A stretch of DNA of 24,780 nucleotides from Novimethylophilus sp036504375 (GCF_036504375.1 NZ_DASXVH010000057.1:1-24780), one strand, 5' to 3'; counted from the stretch's first letter, positions 5,566 through 13,951 are shown. Program-made: numbers and translations. Notes: a model not told the origin generated them from the sequence alone.

Positions 5566-5868
5566 ATGATTAAATTCGAGTGGGATACAGCTAAGGCGGC
5601 CTCAAACAAGAAGAAGCACGGCATTTCGTTTGAGGAGGCGCAATCAGTCTTCTACGACGAGTTCGCCGTGCAATTCTTTGATGAAGATAATTCCGTGTCG
5701 GAAGACAGGTTTCTGATGCTTGGCTTCAGTGATGAAGCTCGCCTTCTGATTATCTGTCATTGCGAACGCGACCGAGGCAACATTATTCGGATCATCTCGG
5801 CAAGGAAAGCCACGAAAAACGAGAGTAACTATTATCAGAGTAACTATTATCAAGGAATCAGACCATGA
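5566..5868 (+). CDS. brnT: BrnT family ribonuclease toxin
   Basis: This 100-aa protein carries the BrnT signatures: FEWD at residues 4-7, NKKKHGISFEEA at 14-25, and RIISARKATKNE near 75-86. BrnT is a RelE-fold ribonuclease toxin that forms a tight complex with BrnA. The C-terminus is unusual. A 15-bp unit is duplicated in tandem (5823-5837 and 5838-5852), giving SNYYQSNYYQ, where relatives have one short copy of the E-x-x-Y-Y-type end. The stop overlaps the brnA start by 4 nt (ATGA). The gene has its own strong promoter, as expected for an addiction module inside a cassette array. Confidence 0.9.
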   Translation: MIKFEWDTAKAASNKKKHGISFEEAQSVFYDEFAVQFFDEDNSVSEDRFLMLGFSDEARLLIICHCERDRGNIIRIISARKATKNESNYYQSNYYQGIRP

Positions 5869-6116
5869 AAATTGAATACGATCTATCAAAAATGAAATCC
5901 CGCAAAAATCCTTATGCGGCCAAGCTCAAAAAGTCTGTCACGATGCGGTTGAGCGAAGACGTTATTGGCTATTTCAAACAAATGGCTGACGAAAAGGGTG
6001 TCCCGTATCAGAGCCTTATAAATCTTTATCTGCGAGACTGTGTATCAAGCCATAGAAAAATTGACATTTCTTGGCAAACAACCCTAACGGGGCATTCGAG
6101 AGGGACTGGCCGATAA
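5865..6116 (+). CDS. brnA: BrnA family antitoxin
   Basis: This 83-aa protein has a charged N-terminus that would wrap the toxin and a ribbon-helix-helix-type domain: KKSVTMRLSEDVIGYFKQMA near residues 22-41, then YQSLINLYLRDCV. The family-like end is RKIDISWQ. Ten extra residues follow because the frame reads through the R'' box (CCCTAAC is out of frame) and stops at 6114-6116 inside the attC. BrnA binds BrnT and represses the operon. Start overlap with brnT indicates coupled translation. Confidence 0.88.
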   Translation: MKIEYDLSKMKSRKNPYAAKLKKSVTMRLSEDVIGYFKQMADEKGVPYQSLINLYLRDCVSSHRKIDISWQTTLTGHSRGTGR

Positions 6117-6120
6117 GCGC
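6082..6120 (+). other. attC: Left part of the attC of cassette 10, disrupted
   Basis: R'' CCCTAAC (6082-6088) complements the cassette start GTTAGGG (5521), and TCGAGAGGGAC matches the left arm of the cassette 3 attC. No GTTRRRY right box follows. The sequence changes to unrelated DNA and then to an IS3-family fragment. Confidence 0.7.
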
Positions 6121-6176
6121 TCTCTTTCCGGCCTGTGGGTTTTTGAACTTCCGGGCTTCGGCCAAGTTTTATGGTC

Positions 6177-6389
6177 GGCCAACAATTTCTTGAGCCGGTT
6201 GTTCTCCACCTCCAGGTCACGCAGCCGCTTGGCCTCGGATGCCTGCATACCGCCATACCTGGCACGCCACTTGTAGAAGGTGGCCTCGCTGAACCCGCCC
6301 TGGCGGCAGAGTTCCTTGATCGGCATCCCCGCTTCGGCCTGCTTCAGAAAGCCGATGATCTGTTCTTCGGTAAATCGTGTTCTCTTCAT
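6177..6389 (-). pseudogene. IS3-family transposase OrfA, 3' truncated
   Basis: From ATG 6389 the frame reads MKRTRFTEEQIIGFLKQAEA, then a helix-turn-helix with CRQGGFSEATFYKWRARYGG, then a leucine-zipper part ending RLKKLLAD. This is the standard IS407-group OrfA. The usual MLD-x-x-x-LK continuation is missing. The open frame runs on to 6084 through unrelated sequence and attC remnants. OrfA binds the IS ends and needs OrfB for transposition, so this copy is inactive. Confidence 0.85.
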
Positions 6390-6459
6390 GTCCGTCATTC
6401 TCCAAAAATTGACGGACTTCACGAACTTTACAGTGGTATGGCAGGCGGGGTGCAGGTCA
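6177..6459 (-). mobile_element. IS3-family (IS407-like) insertion sequence fragment
   Basis: A transposase OrfA on this strand marks the element. Its likely left end is at 6459, where a yoeB-like reading frame stops abruptly and IS-type sequence (TGACCTGCACCCC) begins. No orfB, right terminal repeat or programmed frameshift site is present. The element breaks off near 6177, inside orfA. The 3' part was lost, probably in the same deletion that removed the right half of the neighbouring attC. The exact ends are inferred. Confidence 0.65.
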
Positions 6460-6531
6460 GACCATGCGCTTATCTTGCTTTTGCCAGTAGAGGTAGTCTT
6501 CCCATGCCTCGTCTGCGAAAATCAGCTTCGC
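6457..6531 (-). pseudogene. yoeB-like toxin fragment (N-terminal)
   Basis: The frame reads AKLIFADEAWEDYLYWQKQD and then KRMV and a stop. This matches the first 23 or so residues of the YoeB ribonuclease toxin. The expected start codon is GCG here, not ATG or GTG, and the gene is cut where the IS3 fragment begins. The catalytic C-terminal half is absent. It follows the antitoxin fragment in the canonical antitoxin-toxin order. Confidence 0.75.
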
Positions 6532-6680
6532 TTGGTCAGCTTCCGCTCAACACCTTTACCGGTGCTCAATTGCGCAGCAGCAGAGAGAAGGCGTTTAGCG
6601 TTGGCAGGTGTACGTAACAGATAGGCAGTTTCTTCAAGTACCTTAACCGCCGTGCGTGATGTGGCCCGCGTCCGTGGCAT
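6522..6680 (-). pseudogene. yefM/Phd-type antitoxin remnant
   Basis: A 52-codon frame starts at ATG 6680. The C-terminal part VKVLEETAYLLRTPANAKRL followed by STGKGVERKL matches the toxin-neutralising end of YefM-type antitoxins. The usual N-terminal Phd DNA-binding fold is missing and is replaced by an unrelated start (MPRTRATSRT). It overlaps the yoeB fragment, as in intact modules. Confidence 0.65.
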
Positions 6681-6835
6681 GGCACAAAAGATGCTGGTCT
6701 TGGGCGTAAGAGTTTTTTCAAGGCACTTACACCTGGTGCAAACCGCACTATGACACGATGCTCAAGTTGGATGAACGTGTGGCTATTTATATTGCTACCT
6801 GCTAGTCTTGACGCATGGCTGACCTGCTAAATATC
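6681..6835. other. Gene debris without a supported reading frame
   Basis: I see no intact gene. A short forward frame ending at 6804 reads TWCKPHYDTMLKLDERVAIY and then IATC. It might be the 3' end of a lost cassette gene, but I cannot identify it. Confidence 0.4.
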
Positions 6836-6883
6836 ATGTAACCCGCTATTCAGGCGGAGCGCCCCTTAATGCGGACGTCGAGC
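6836..6883 (+). other. attC: Decayed attC before ynfA
   Basis: The left box is ATGTAAC (6836-6842). The interior GGCGGAGCGCCCCTTAATG resembles the array stem. The right box is GTCGAGC (6877-6883), where GTT has become GTC. It is probably non-functional. Confidence 0.6.
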
Positions 6884-6894
6884 TTTATCCCTTT

Positions 6895-7227
6895 ATGGAA
6901 ATAATCAAAACATTCGGGCTCTTCGTACTCACTGCATTGGCTGAGATTGTCGGCTGTTATCTCCCATATCTCTGGCTCAAACAAGGCGGCTCTGCTTTGC
7001 TTCTTATCCCGGCAGCCTTTAGTCTTGCATTGTTCGCATGGTTATTGTCGCTTCACCCCAGTGCGGCCGGACGCGTCTATGCTGCATATGGCGGTGTTTA
7101 TATCGGGATGGCTATCATGTGGCTTTGGGTCGTAGACTCCGTAAAACCCACGGTCACCGATTGGGTAGGGGTTTTGGTGTGCCTATTAGGTATGGCCATT
7201 ATCATGTTTGGACCCCGGCATGCCTAA
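6895..7227 (+). CDS. ynfA: YnfA/UPF0060 family membrane protein
   Basis: This 110-aa protein has the four hydrophobic helices of UPF0060 and family-typical stretches: ALAEIVGCYLPYLWLKQG near residues 14-31, AAGRVYAAYGGVYI near 57-70, and the end GMAIIMFGPR. YnfA is an inner-membrane protein related in fold to small multidrug-resistance transporters. Its substrate is not firmly known. No ribosome site is visible before the ATG, which lies about 17 nt into the cassette. The TAA stop is inside the R'' box GCCTAAC. Confidence 0.92.
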   Translation: MEIIKTFGLFVLTALAEIVGCYLPYLWLKQGGSALLLIPAAFSLALFAWLLSLHPSAAGRVYAAYGGVYIGMAIMWLWVVDSVKPTVTDWVGVLVCLLGMAIIMFGPRHA

Positions 7228-7262
7228 CTGGCCTGCAGCCAGCCCCTACCTTGAACTTAGGC
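7222..7262 (+). other. attC: Short decayed attC of the ynfA cassette
   Basis: R'' GCCTAAC (7222-7228) is perfect. The right box is CTTAGGC (7256-7262), so the G at the crossover has become C. The interior is a small TGGCCTGCAGCCA palindrome. The total of 41 bp is shorter than the usual 58-70 bp. Confidence 0.7.
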
Positions 7263-7266
7263 TTCC

Positions 7267-7665
7267 ATGGCAGCTATTGAATACCGCCTCAACTCCCCTC
7301 TCAAGGCTGCTGATGTTGCTGCGGTTTTTGATGCCTCCGGCATTCGCCGTCCCACCGATCTTGCGCGGATCGAGCGCATGTTTGCCAGTGCCAACCTGAT
7401 TGTCTCCGCTTGGGATGATGGCAAGCTCGTTGGGGTGTGTCGAGCATTGACCGACTTCAGTTATTGTTGCTATTTATCCGATCTCGCAGTAGACAAGTCT
7501 TTCCAAAAGCACGGTATCGGACAGGAACTTATTGCCCGTGTTCGCTCTGCCATCGGGGAAGATGTCGCGCTTGTTCTATTATCGGCCCCCGAGGCAATGG
7601 AGTATTACCCCAAGATCGGTTTTGAAAAAATTGAAAATGGGTTCATCATCAAACGTGCTCGGTAA
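7267..7665 (+). CDS. GNAT family N-acetyltransferase
   Basis: This 132-aa single-domain GNAT has the acetyl-CoA pyrophosphate-binding motif QKHGIGQEL (Q80-x-x-G-x-G85). Before it is the beta-strand YLSDLAVDKSF, and after it AMEYYPKIGFEKIENGFIIK, the common YxxxGF end. It transfers an acetyl group from acetyl-CoA to an unknown amine. The ATG lies 10 nt into cassette 13 without a visible ribosome site. The stop precedes the attC by 6 nt, unlike most other genes in the array. Confidence 0.88.
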   Translation: MAAIEYRLNSPLKAADVAAVFDASGIRRPTDLARIERMFASANLIVSAWDDGKLVGVCRALTDFSYCCYLSDLAVDKSFQKHGIGQELIARVRSAIGEDVALVLLSAPEAMEYYPKIGFEKIENGFIIKRAR

Positions 7666-7671
7666 ATCCAA

Positions 7672-7730
7672 GCCCACCCCCTCAGTCAAGCGGGACGCGC
7701 CAAAGCGCCCTCTTAATTCAGGTGTTATGT
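7672..7730 (+). other. attC: attC of the GNAT cassette, R'' mutated
   Basis: The right box GTTATGT (7724-7730) is good and the stem AAGCGGGACGCGCC with AGCGCCCTCTT is present. The left box is GCCCACC (7672-7678) where RYYYAAC is expected. Confidence 0.75.
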
Positions 7731-7752
7731 ACTAACAAGAGGATAGGTAATT

Positions 7753-8145
7753 ATGGAAACGCAGATAACCGCCATAATGCAGAAGCACGTGATCTCAGTA
7801 GATATGCAAGATACGATTGATAAAGTGGAGGATATTCTAAATTCACATGAATTATCTTCCGTGCCGGTCATCGATTCTGAGAGGGGCGATTGTTTCGGAA
7901 TAATCAGCTCGCCAGATTTAGTCCACTTCCATACAGCGAAAAAGAATCCAAAATTAGTGCGGGCATGGGAAATATGTACATATAAGCCTATCGCCATAAG
8001 CCCGGAAACATCTGTAAGCGACGCAGCTAAAATAATGGTCCAGAACAGAATCCATCACCTGGTCATATCGGAGAATAAATCCATAAAGGGGTTTATCTCA
8101 TCGCTTGATTTGATAGAAAACTATTTGTTAAAGGGGCATACATGA
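7753..8145 (+). CDS. Two-CBS-domain protein
   Basis: This 130-aa protein consists of two CBS repeats. The first is at residues 5-58 (MQKHVISV, ELSSVPVIDSE, GIISSPDLV) and the second at 70-128 (YKPIAISPETSVSDAAKIMV, HHLVISE, GFISSLDLI). Stand-alone CBS pairs bind adenine nucleotides and act as energy or redox sensors. The ribosome site AGAGGATAGG lies before the ATG. The TGA stop sits in ACATGAC, which is one base from the R'' box expected for this cassette (ACATAAC). The box has therefore decayed, but the array's stop-in-box pattern can still be seen. Confidence 0.85.
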   Translation: METQITAIMQKHVISVDMQDTIDKVEDILNSHELSSVPVIDSERGDCFGIISSPDLVHFHTAKKNPKLVRAWEICTYKPIAISPETSVSDAAKIMVQNRIHHLVISENKSIKGFISSLDLIENYLLKGHT

Positions 8146-8146
8146 C

Positions 8147-8453
8147 GCATAGCTCAAGCATGGGAACCCACTCATGTCAGCGTTCTGATTGAGCTTATCC
8201 GTAGAACCGTTACCTCGTAACATTTGGCCCGTGTCTTTTCACCCGCACCCGGGCGGCAACGCAGCGCCCACGGCCACCGCCGCCATCGTTTACATAAACC
8301 CCGCCCCTTCGGCTGATATGCAGGCCGACATTTCCGTCCTCGCCGTCTGACGGCCCTTTAAATTGATTCGCAGGTTTGGTGATCCGATATGATCAGCATC
8401 CTTAAATTTTATCAGCGCACCATTCCCGGCAAAAATCAGGAGACCGACGTTTT
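8147..8453. other. Intergenic stretch at the end of the first array
   Basis: No attC follows the CBS cassette, and the array ends at about 8146. The region holds small palindromes (GTTAC-CTC-GTAAC near 8209-8221 and GCCGTC-T-GACGGC near 8340) and a change to higher GC. I see no gene in it. Confidence 0.5.
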
Positions 8454-8723
8454 GTGCTGGAAATGCAGCCCAGGCCGCACCGCCTGCTGATTTTTTCGTT
8501 CATTGCCTATGTTACCGGCGCGCTCGGTTTTGAAATGCTGGGCGGCTGGTATTTCCAGCTGCATGGCGCCCAAAAGGATTTGCTGTACGGACTGATGTCC
8601 ACCGGCGAGGAATCGCTGGAGATGATAGGCATGACGGCTTTCGCCTATACCTTGCTGATATATATCGAGACCGTGCACAAAGGCATCGTCGTCCAGGTTG
8701 GAGAAGCCCCGGGCGATAGATAA
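8454..8723 (+). pseudogene. C-terminal fragment of a membrane protein
   Basis: The 89-codon frame can start only from GTG 8454. It contains two hydrophobic helices (LLIFSFIAYVTGALGFEML, and GMTAFAYTLLIYI) around EESLEMIGM. This resembles the last part of larger membrane proteins that carry an EE-x-LEM-x-G motif. No matching N-terminus is found upstream in any frame, and the array ends just before it. A 5' truncation is therefore likely, but a short genuine gene cannot be excluded. Confidence 0.45.
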
Positions 8724-8760
8724 TGTGATGATTGCAAGCTGAGGAGCCATTCGGTGCAGG

Positions 8761-8780
8761 CCTTGCGCATTAGCGCAAGG
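8761..8780. other. Perfect hairpin upstream of cbbP
   Basis: CCTTGCGC-ATTA-GCGCAAGG is a perfect 8-bp stem with a 4-nt loop. No T tract follows in either direction, so an intrinsic terminator is not supported. It could be a protein-binding site or an RNA end. Confidence 0.4.
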
Positions 8781-8847
8781 ATAAATAATTCCGCATCAAG
8801 ACCTTGAACCCGAATTAACCCCCGCGCGGCGTTAAGGGGCATGCTTC

Positions 8848-8856
8848 TGCTAGAAT
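8848..8856 (+). promoter_or_regulatory. Extended -10 promoter upstream of cbbP
   Basis: TGCTAGAAT is an extended -10 element with TAGAAT (5 of 6 to consensus). The -35 is poor. It would give a leader of about 35 nt before the cbbP ATG. Confidence 0.4.
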
Positions 8857-8897
8857 ATGAAAAATACACAGTTACCACCCTTCAATAGGTCTCGTTT

Positions 8898-9788
8898 ATG
8901 TCCAGCAAGCATCCCGTTATCGCAGTGACCGGATCCTCCGGCGCAGGCACCACCACGGTCAAACGTGCTTTCGAAAATATTTTCCGCCGCGAAAAAATCA
9001 CCGCGGCACTGATAGAGGGGGATAGCCTGCACAGTCTGGACCGTGCCGCCTTCCGCGTTGCCGCCGACGAAGCAGCCAAAGCCGGCAACAACACCTTCAG
9101 CCATTTCGGTCCGGAGGCCAACCATTTCGACAAGCTCGAGGAAACTTTCAAGGTCTACGGCGAAACCGGGATGTGCCAGCGCCGATTCTACGTGCACAGC
9201 GAGGCCGAAGCTGCCGAGCAGAACGCGCATTTCGGGCTGAACAACCTCAAGCCCGGCACCTTTACGCCGTGGGAAGATATCGAATCGAGGTCCGACCTGC
9301 TGCTGTACGAGGGCCTGCACGGCCTTGCCACCGACGGCACCTACGACATGGCCAAATATGTGGACTTGGGCATAGGCGTGGTGCCTGTGGTCAACCTGGA
9401 GTGGATACAGAAAATCCACCGCGACAAGATCGAGCGCGGCTATTCGGCGGAGGCGACGGTAGATACCATCATGCGCCGCATGCCGGACTACATCAAATTC
9501 ATCGTGCCGCAATTTTCGCGCACCCACATCAACTTCCAGCGCGTCGCCACCGTGGACACCTCCAACCCCTTCGTGGCGCGCGATATCCCGACCCCGGATG
9601 AAAGCTTCGTCGTGGTGCGCTTCCGCAACCCCAGGGGCGTGGACTTCCCCTACATGCTGCAGATGATCCCCAACTCCTTCATGTCGCGCGCCAATACCCT
9701 GGTGGTTCCCGGCGGCAAGATGAGCCACGCGATGGAAATCATCCTCGCGCCCCTCATGCATGACTTCATGGAAAAAAAGAAAAAGTAG
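8898..9788 (+). CDS. cbbP: Phosphoribulokinase
   Basis: This 296-aa enzyme, the usual length for the bacterial class I form, phosphorylates ribulose 5-phosphate with ATP to give ribulose 1,5-bisphosphate for RuBisCO in the Calvin cycle. The P-loop is GSSGAGTTT at residues 12-20. Other family segments are SHFGPEANHFDKLE, CQRRFYVHSEAEA, LLYEGLHG and VVNLEWIQKIHRDK. ATG 8898 gives the standard N-terminus, though the ribosome site is weak. RuBisCO genes are not nearby in the window, so the cycle genes are dispersed. A VOC-family gene follows 39 nt downstream. This gene is the main evidence for an autotrophic host. Confidence 0.96.
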   Translation: MSSKHPVIAVTGSSGAGTTTVKRAFENIFRREKITAALIEGDSLHSLDRAAFRVAADEAAKAGNNTFSHFGPEANHFDKLEETFKVYGETGMCQRRFYVHSEAEAAEQNAHFGLNNLKPGTFTPWEDIESRSDLLLYEGLHGLATDGTYDMAKYVDLGIGVVPVVNLEWIQKIHRDKIERGYSAEATVDTIMRRMPDYIKFIVPQFSRTHINFQRVATVDTSNPFVARDIPTPDESFVVVRFRNPRGVDFPYMLQMIPNSFMSRANTLVVPGGKMSHAMEIILAPLMHDFMEKKKK

Positions 9789-9827
9789 ATCCCGCCGCCT
9801 GATCGGCAGTTTTACCGGAGCGAACCA

Positions 9828-10208
9828 ATGCGCATACTCAGCCTGCTGCACGCCACCGTCATTGCCGCCGATCTCGTTCGGTCACGCGCTTTTTACGGCG
9901 GGATACTGGGACTGCAGGAAAACCCCGCCCGCCCCAACATGAGCTTCGACGGCATCTGGTACGACGTCGGGCCTGACCAGATGATCCACCTGATGCAGGT
10001 GCCCAATCCGGAAACCGGCCTGCAACGCCCGGCCCACGGCGGGCGCGACCGCCATACCGCGCTGGCGATAGATAATATCGACGAGCTGGTCGCCCGGCTG
10101 GAAGCCGCCGGCATCCCCTACTCTCTCAGCAAATCCGGCCGCCGCGCGCTGTTCTGCCGCGACCCGGACGACAACGCGCTGGAGTTTGCCGAAGTTTCCA
10201 GAGCGTAA
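9828..10208 (+). CDS. VOC/glyoxalase family protein
   Basis: This 126-aa protein has two beta-alpha-beta-beta-beta units of the vicinal-oxygen-chelate fold. The first starts LHATVIAADLVRSRAFYGGI and has His8 as a likely metal ligand. The second starts DRHTALAIDNIDELVARLEA and ends RDPDDNALEFAE with a ligand glutamate. Dioxygenase, glyoxalase and resistance enzymes share this fold, so the reaction cannot be assigned. GGAG at about 9814-9817 supports the start. It lies 39 nt after cbbP and is probably co-transcribed with it. Confidence 0.85.
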   Translation: MRILSLLHATVIAADLVRSRAFYGGILGLQENPARPNMSFDGIWYDVGPDQMIHLMQVPNPETGLQRPAHGGRDRHTALAIDNIDELVARLEAAGIPYSLSKSGRRALFCRDPDDNALEFAEVSRA

Positions 10209-10268
10209 ATTTCGCCGGCAACGCCGAGCCGCGTGCCGACAGGCGCCGCATTCCGGCCGCTCGCAAAC

Positions 10269-10292
10269 GGATCGAGACCTTCTCCTCGATCC
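10269..10292. other. Hairpin downstream of the VOC gene
   Basis: GGATCGAG and CTCGATCC form a perfect 8-bp stem with an 8-nt loop. No T tract follows, so it could be a factor-assisted terminator or 3'-end structure of the cbbP transcript. Confidence 0.35.
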
Positions 10293-10420
10293 ACTCACGC
10301 TTGCAGCCTCATCTGGATGTGGTTAAATAGGCAATCGCTCATGCTCCGATGAAGGATGCCAGATGCGCCAGAATACGTCGACGCCCCCATACTTTCTCAC
10401 CAGTGCAGGCTCTCGTTGCG

Positions 10421-11308
10421 ATGAAAAATAGACCATTCCGCAGCGGCATCGCCGCATGGCGCTGGCTGGGACTCTTGCCGTTGGCGGCTTCGCTATATGG
10501 CAACGCTTTGGCGGGCGAGCCGGCGCAGGCCGGGATACTGGTCAAGCAGAAGCTGCTGCTGCTTGAAAGCCTGCTCAATTCGGAAAGGATCAGGCAACTG
10601 CAGGCTAGCGGCGGCGATGAAGCCAGAAACCGTGTCGCCAATGCCGTCAAGTTGCGCGACCAGGCACGAAGCTGGCTAGCCGGCGGCGATATCGGTGCCG
10701 CCGCCAAAGCCGTGGATGAATCCCTGCGCACGGCGACGGCGGTGTCTGCCGCAGCGAAGAGCGCGCCATTGCTGGACAACCAGTGGCAGCAGAAGCAGAA
10801 CGCCGACCTGGAGCAACAGGTGCGCGGGTACCGGACAGCCATCGGCGAAACCTTGAAAAAACAGGGGAAAACCGGAGACGCCCGGCTGCAGGGGCTGGAC
10901 AGGTTACTGGCGGAAGCCGCTGGCGATACCGCTGCCGAGCGGCATGGCGAGGCCAATCGCAAACTTGCGCAAGCCTATCGGCTGGCCGTGACCATGTTGA
11001 GCGAGCTGCGTGCCGGGGAAACCGTCGTGCTCGATCTCAAATTCGACACGCCGGCGGATGAATACGCCTATGAGCAGAAGCGCAATCGCAGCCACGAAAT
11101 GCTGGTAGAGATGATGGTTCAGGAAGGCAAGGCCGAAGGGAGCAACCGCGCCAGGTTCGACCAACTGGTCGAAGCCGGCCGTCAATTGCGGCTGAAAGCC
11201 GAAAGCATGGCGGAAACCGGCGATTACAAGGGCGCTATCGAACAGCTGGAAAATGCGACCGGACAGCTGGTCAAAGCGCTGCAATTGACCGGCATGCCCG
11301 TTTTCTGA
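10421..11308 (+). CDS. Exported helical protein of unknown function
   Basis: ATG 10421 is chosen because it begins a proper signal peptide: a basic start (MKNRPFRSG), a hydrophobic core (WLGLLPLAASLYG) and a likely cleavage after NALA at residue 31. A longer frame from 10349 has no such start. The mature part (about 264 aa) is Ala/Glu/Arg/Lys-rich and predicted almost all helical, with coiled-coil-like stretches such as EQLENATGQLVKALQL. I recognise no family. It precedes, by 55 nt, a second exported protein with PilJ-type sensory domains, so the two are probably one operon with a shared periplasmic role. Confidence 0.75.
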   Translation: MKNRPFRSGIAAWRWLGLLPLAASLYGNALAGEPAQAGILVKQKLLLLESLLNSERIRQLQASGGDEARNRVANAVKLRDQARSWLAGGDIGAAAKAVDESLRTATAVSAAAKSAPLLDNQWQQKQNADLEQQVRGYRTAIGETLKKQGKTGDARLQGLDRLLAEAAGDTAAERHGEANRKLAQAYRLAVTMLSELRAGETVVLDLKFDTPADEYAYEQKRNRSHEMLVEMMVQEGKAEGSNRARFDQLVEAGRQLRLKAESMAETGDYKGAIEQLENATGQLVKALQLTGMPVF

Positions 11309-11363
11309 AAACGGCTCAAACATACTTGCAGCGACCTGAAGAGACAGAGGGAGGGCCGGACCA

Positions 11364-12149
11364 ATGAACGGATTCTGCAAACTATTGTGGCCGCTGGTGT
11401 TCCTGGGCTTGCTATGCGGCGCGGGAAGCGCGCGGGCGGACGAGGCGGCATTGGCCGCCGCAGTCAACAAGGCCGGCTATCAGCGCATGCTGTCGCAGCG
11501 CATCGTCAAGGCTTACTGCCAGGTCGGCCTGGAGGTGATGCCGGAAGCTTCCGCGACACAGTTGGCCGAATCGATCGGAGCTTACGAACGCAACCTGAGC
11601 GATTTGCAGACGCTGGTGCCCGATCAATACAGCCGCGAACTGATAGCCAGCCTGAACCGGCAGTGGGAGCCTTTCAAGGTGGTAGCTTCGGGCCCGGTCA
11701 CGCGGGCCGGCGCGGAAGTGCTGCTGGTGCGTGGAGAACGCTTGCTGGAAGCGGCGGAGAATCTGACGCGGTATCTGGAGACGACATCCGAGACCTCCAT
11801 TGGATACCTGGTCAATCTTTCGGGCCGGCAACGCATGCTGTCCCAGCGCATAGCCAAGTTCTACATGCTGCATGCCTGGGGGTTTGAAACCATTCTGGTG
11901 AACGAAGAAATCGAGGCTGCGCGCAATGAATTCTCGGCGGCATTAGCCAAGCTCGTCGATGCCCCGGAAAATACCGTCGACATTACCGAAGAGCTTAACT
12001 CAGTAAGGTTGCAATGGGACTGGTTTCAGGCAGCGCTGGCGCTGGAAGGCGCTTATTCCTACCGTATGGTGGTTGCCGATGCCAGCGAATCCATCCTCGG
12101 CCATATGGATCGCATCACCCGCCTCTACGAGAAGTTGGCGCGCCGCTGA
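11364..12149 (+). CDS. Periplasmic protein with two PilJ-type sensory domains
   Basis: This 261-aa protein has a signal peptide (cleavage near residue 25, SARA). Two copies follow of the helical module found at the N-terminus of type IV pili methyl-accepting transducers and NarX-like sensors. Each copy opens with the same signature, NKAGYQRMLSQRI (residues 35-47) and LSGRQRMLSQRI (152-163). No transmembrane helix, HAMP or signalling domain follows, so this is a stand-alone soluble sensor domain and not a chemoreceptor. The ribosome site GGGAGGG precedes the ATG. Ligand binding, as in the nitrate-binding relatives, is possible but not shown. Confidence 0.85.
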   Translation: MNGFCKLLWPLVFLGLLCGAGSARADEAALAAAVNKAGYQRMLSQRIVKAYCQVGLEVMPEASATQLAESIGAYERNLSDLQTLVPDQYSRELIASLNRQWEPFKVVASGPVTRAGAEVLLVRGERLLEAAENLTRYLETTSETSIGYLVNLSGRQRMLSQRIAKFYMLHAWGFETILVNEEIEAARNEFSAALAKLVDAPENTVDITEELNSVRLQWDWFQAALALEGAYSYRMVVADASESILGHMDRITRLYEKLARR

Positions 12150-12170
12150 TCGGCATGAGTTAAATCGTCG

Positions 12171-12215
12171 AAAAAAAAAAGCCGCCCCCGGGAGTTGGAG
12201 GACATTGAGGGCGGC
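12171..12215 (-). terminator. Rho-independent terminator of the aldehyde dehydrogenase gene
   Basis: On the minus strand a GCCGCCC/GGGCGGC stem (12209-12215 with 12181-12187) is followed by ten T residues (12171-12180). It lies 36 nt past the aldehyde dehydrogenase stop and faces the convergent PilJ-type gene. Confidence 0.8.
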
Positions 12216-12250
12216 GAACGGAGATGAAACTCTTGCCTCGTTTACTCAGG

Positions 12251-13771
<1,521 letters not shown>

Positions 13772-13836
13772 CATTCATCTCCTCAAACGTAATGGTTGTC
13801 ATCCTTCCGGTATTCCGGAGTCCGTGATCCCCATAT

Positions 13837-13852
13837 CGCAACCCCTGTGCCA
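13837..13852 (-). promoter_or_regulatory. Sigma-54 promoter of the aldehyde dehydrogenase gene
   Basis: On the minus strand TGGCAC (13852-13847), 5 nt, then TTGCG (13841-13837) is almost identical to the -24/-12 consensus with the right GG-to-GC spacing. Transcription would start near 13826, about 55 nt before the gene. The activator encoded divergently is of the required type. Confidence 0.85.
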
Positions 13853-13951
13853 GGCAACTTGAAACTTCCATCGCAAGCAAGCTCATCCCTGCCGAAAACC
13901 GCTTCACAGCTATGTTTAAAAAATTTTCGACGGTCCATGGGGCCGATGATT

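Noticed and set aside
6084..6176. C-terminal part of the transposase frame as real protein
   Set aside because: After RLKKLLAD the sequence no longer resembles OrfA and reads through unrelated DNA and attC remnants.
8761..8780. Perfect hairpin as an intrinsic terminator
   Set aside because: No T tract follows on either strand. It is listed only as a structure.
8850..9851. 333-aa open frame on the minus strand opposite cbbP
   Set aside because: It is His/Gly/Val-rich mirror sequence of the phosphoribulokinase gene with no recognisable domain.
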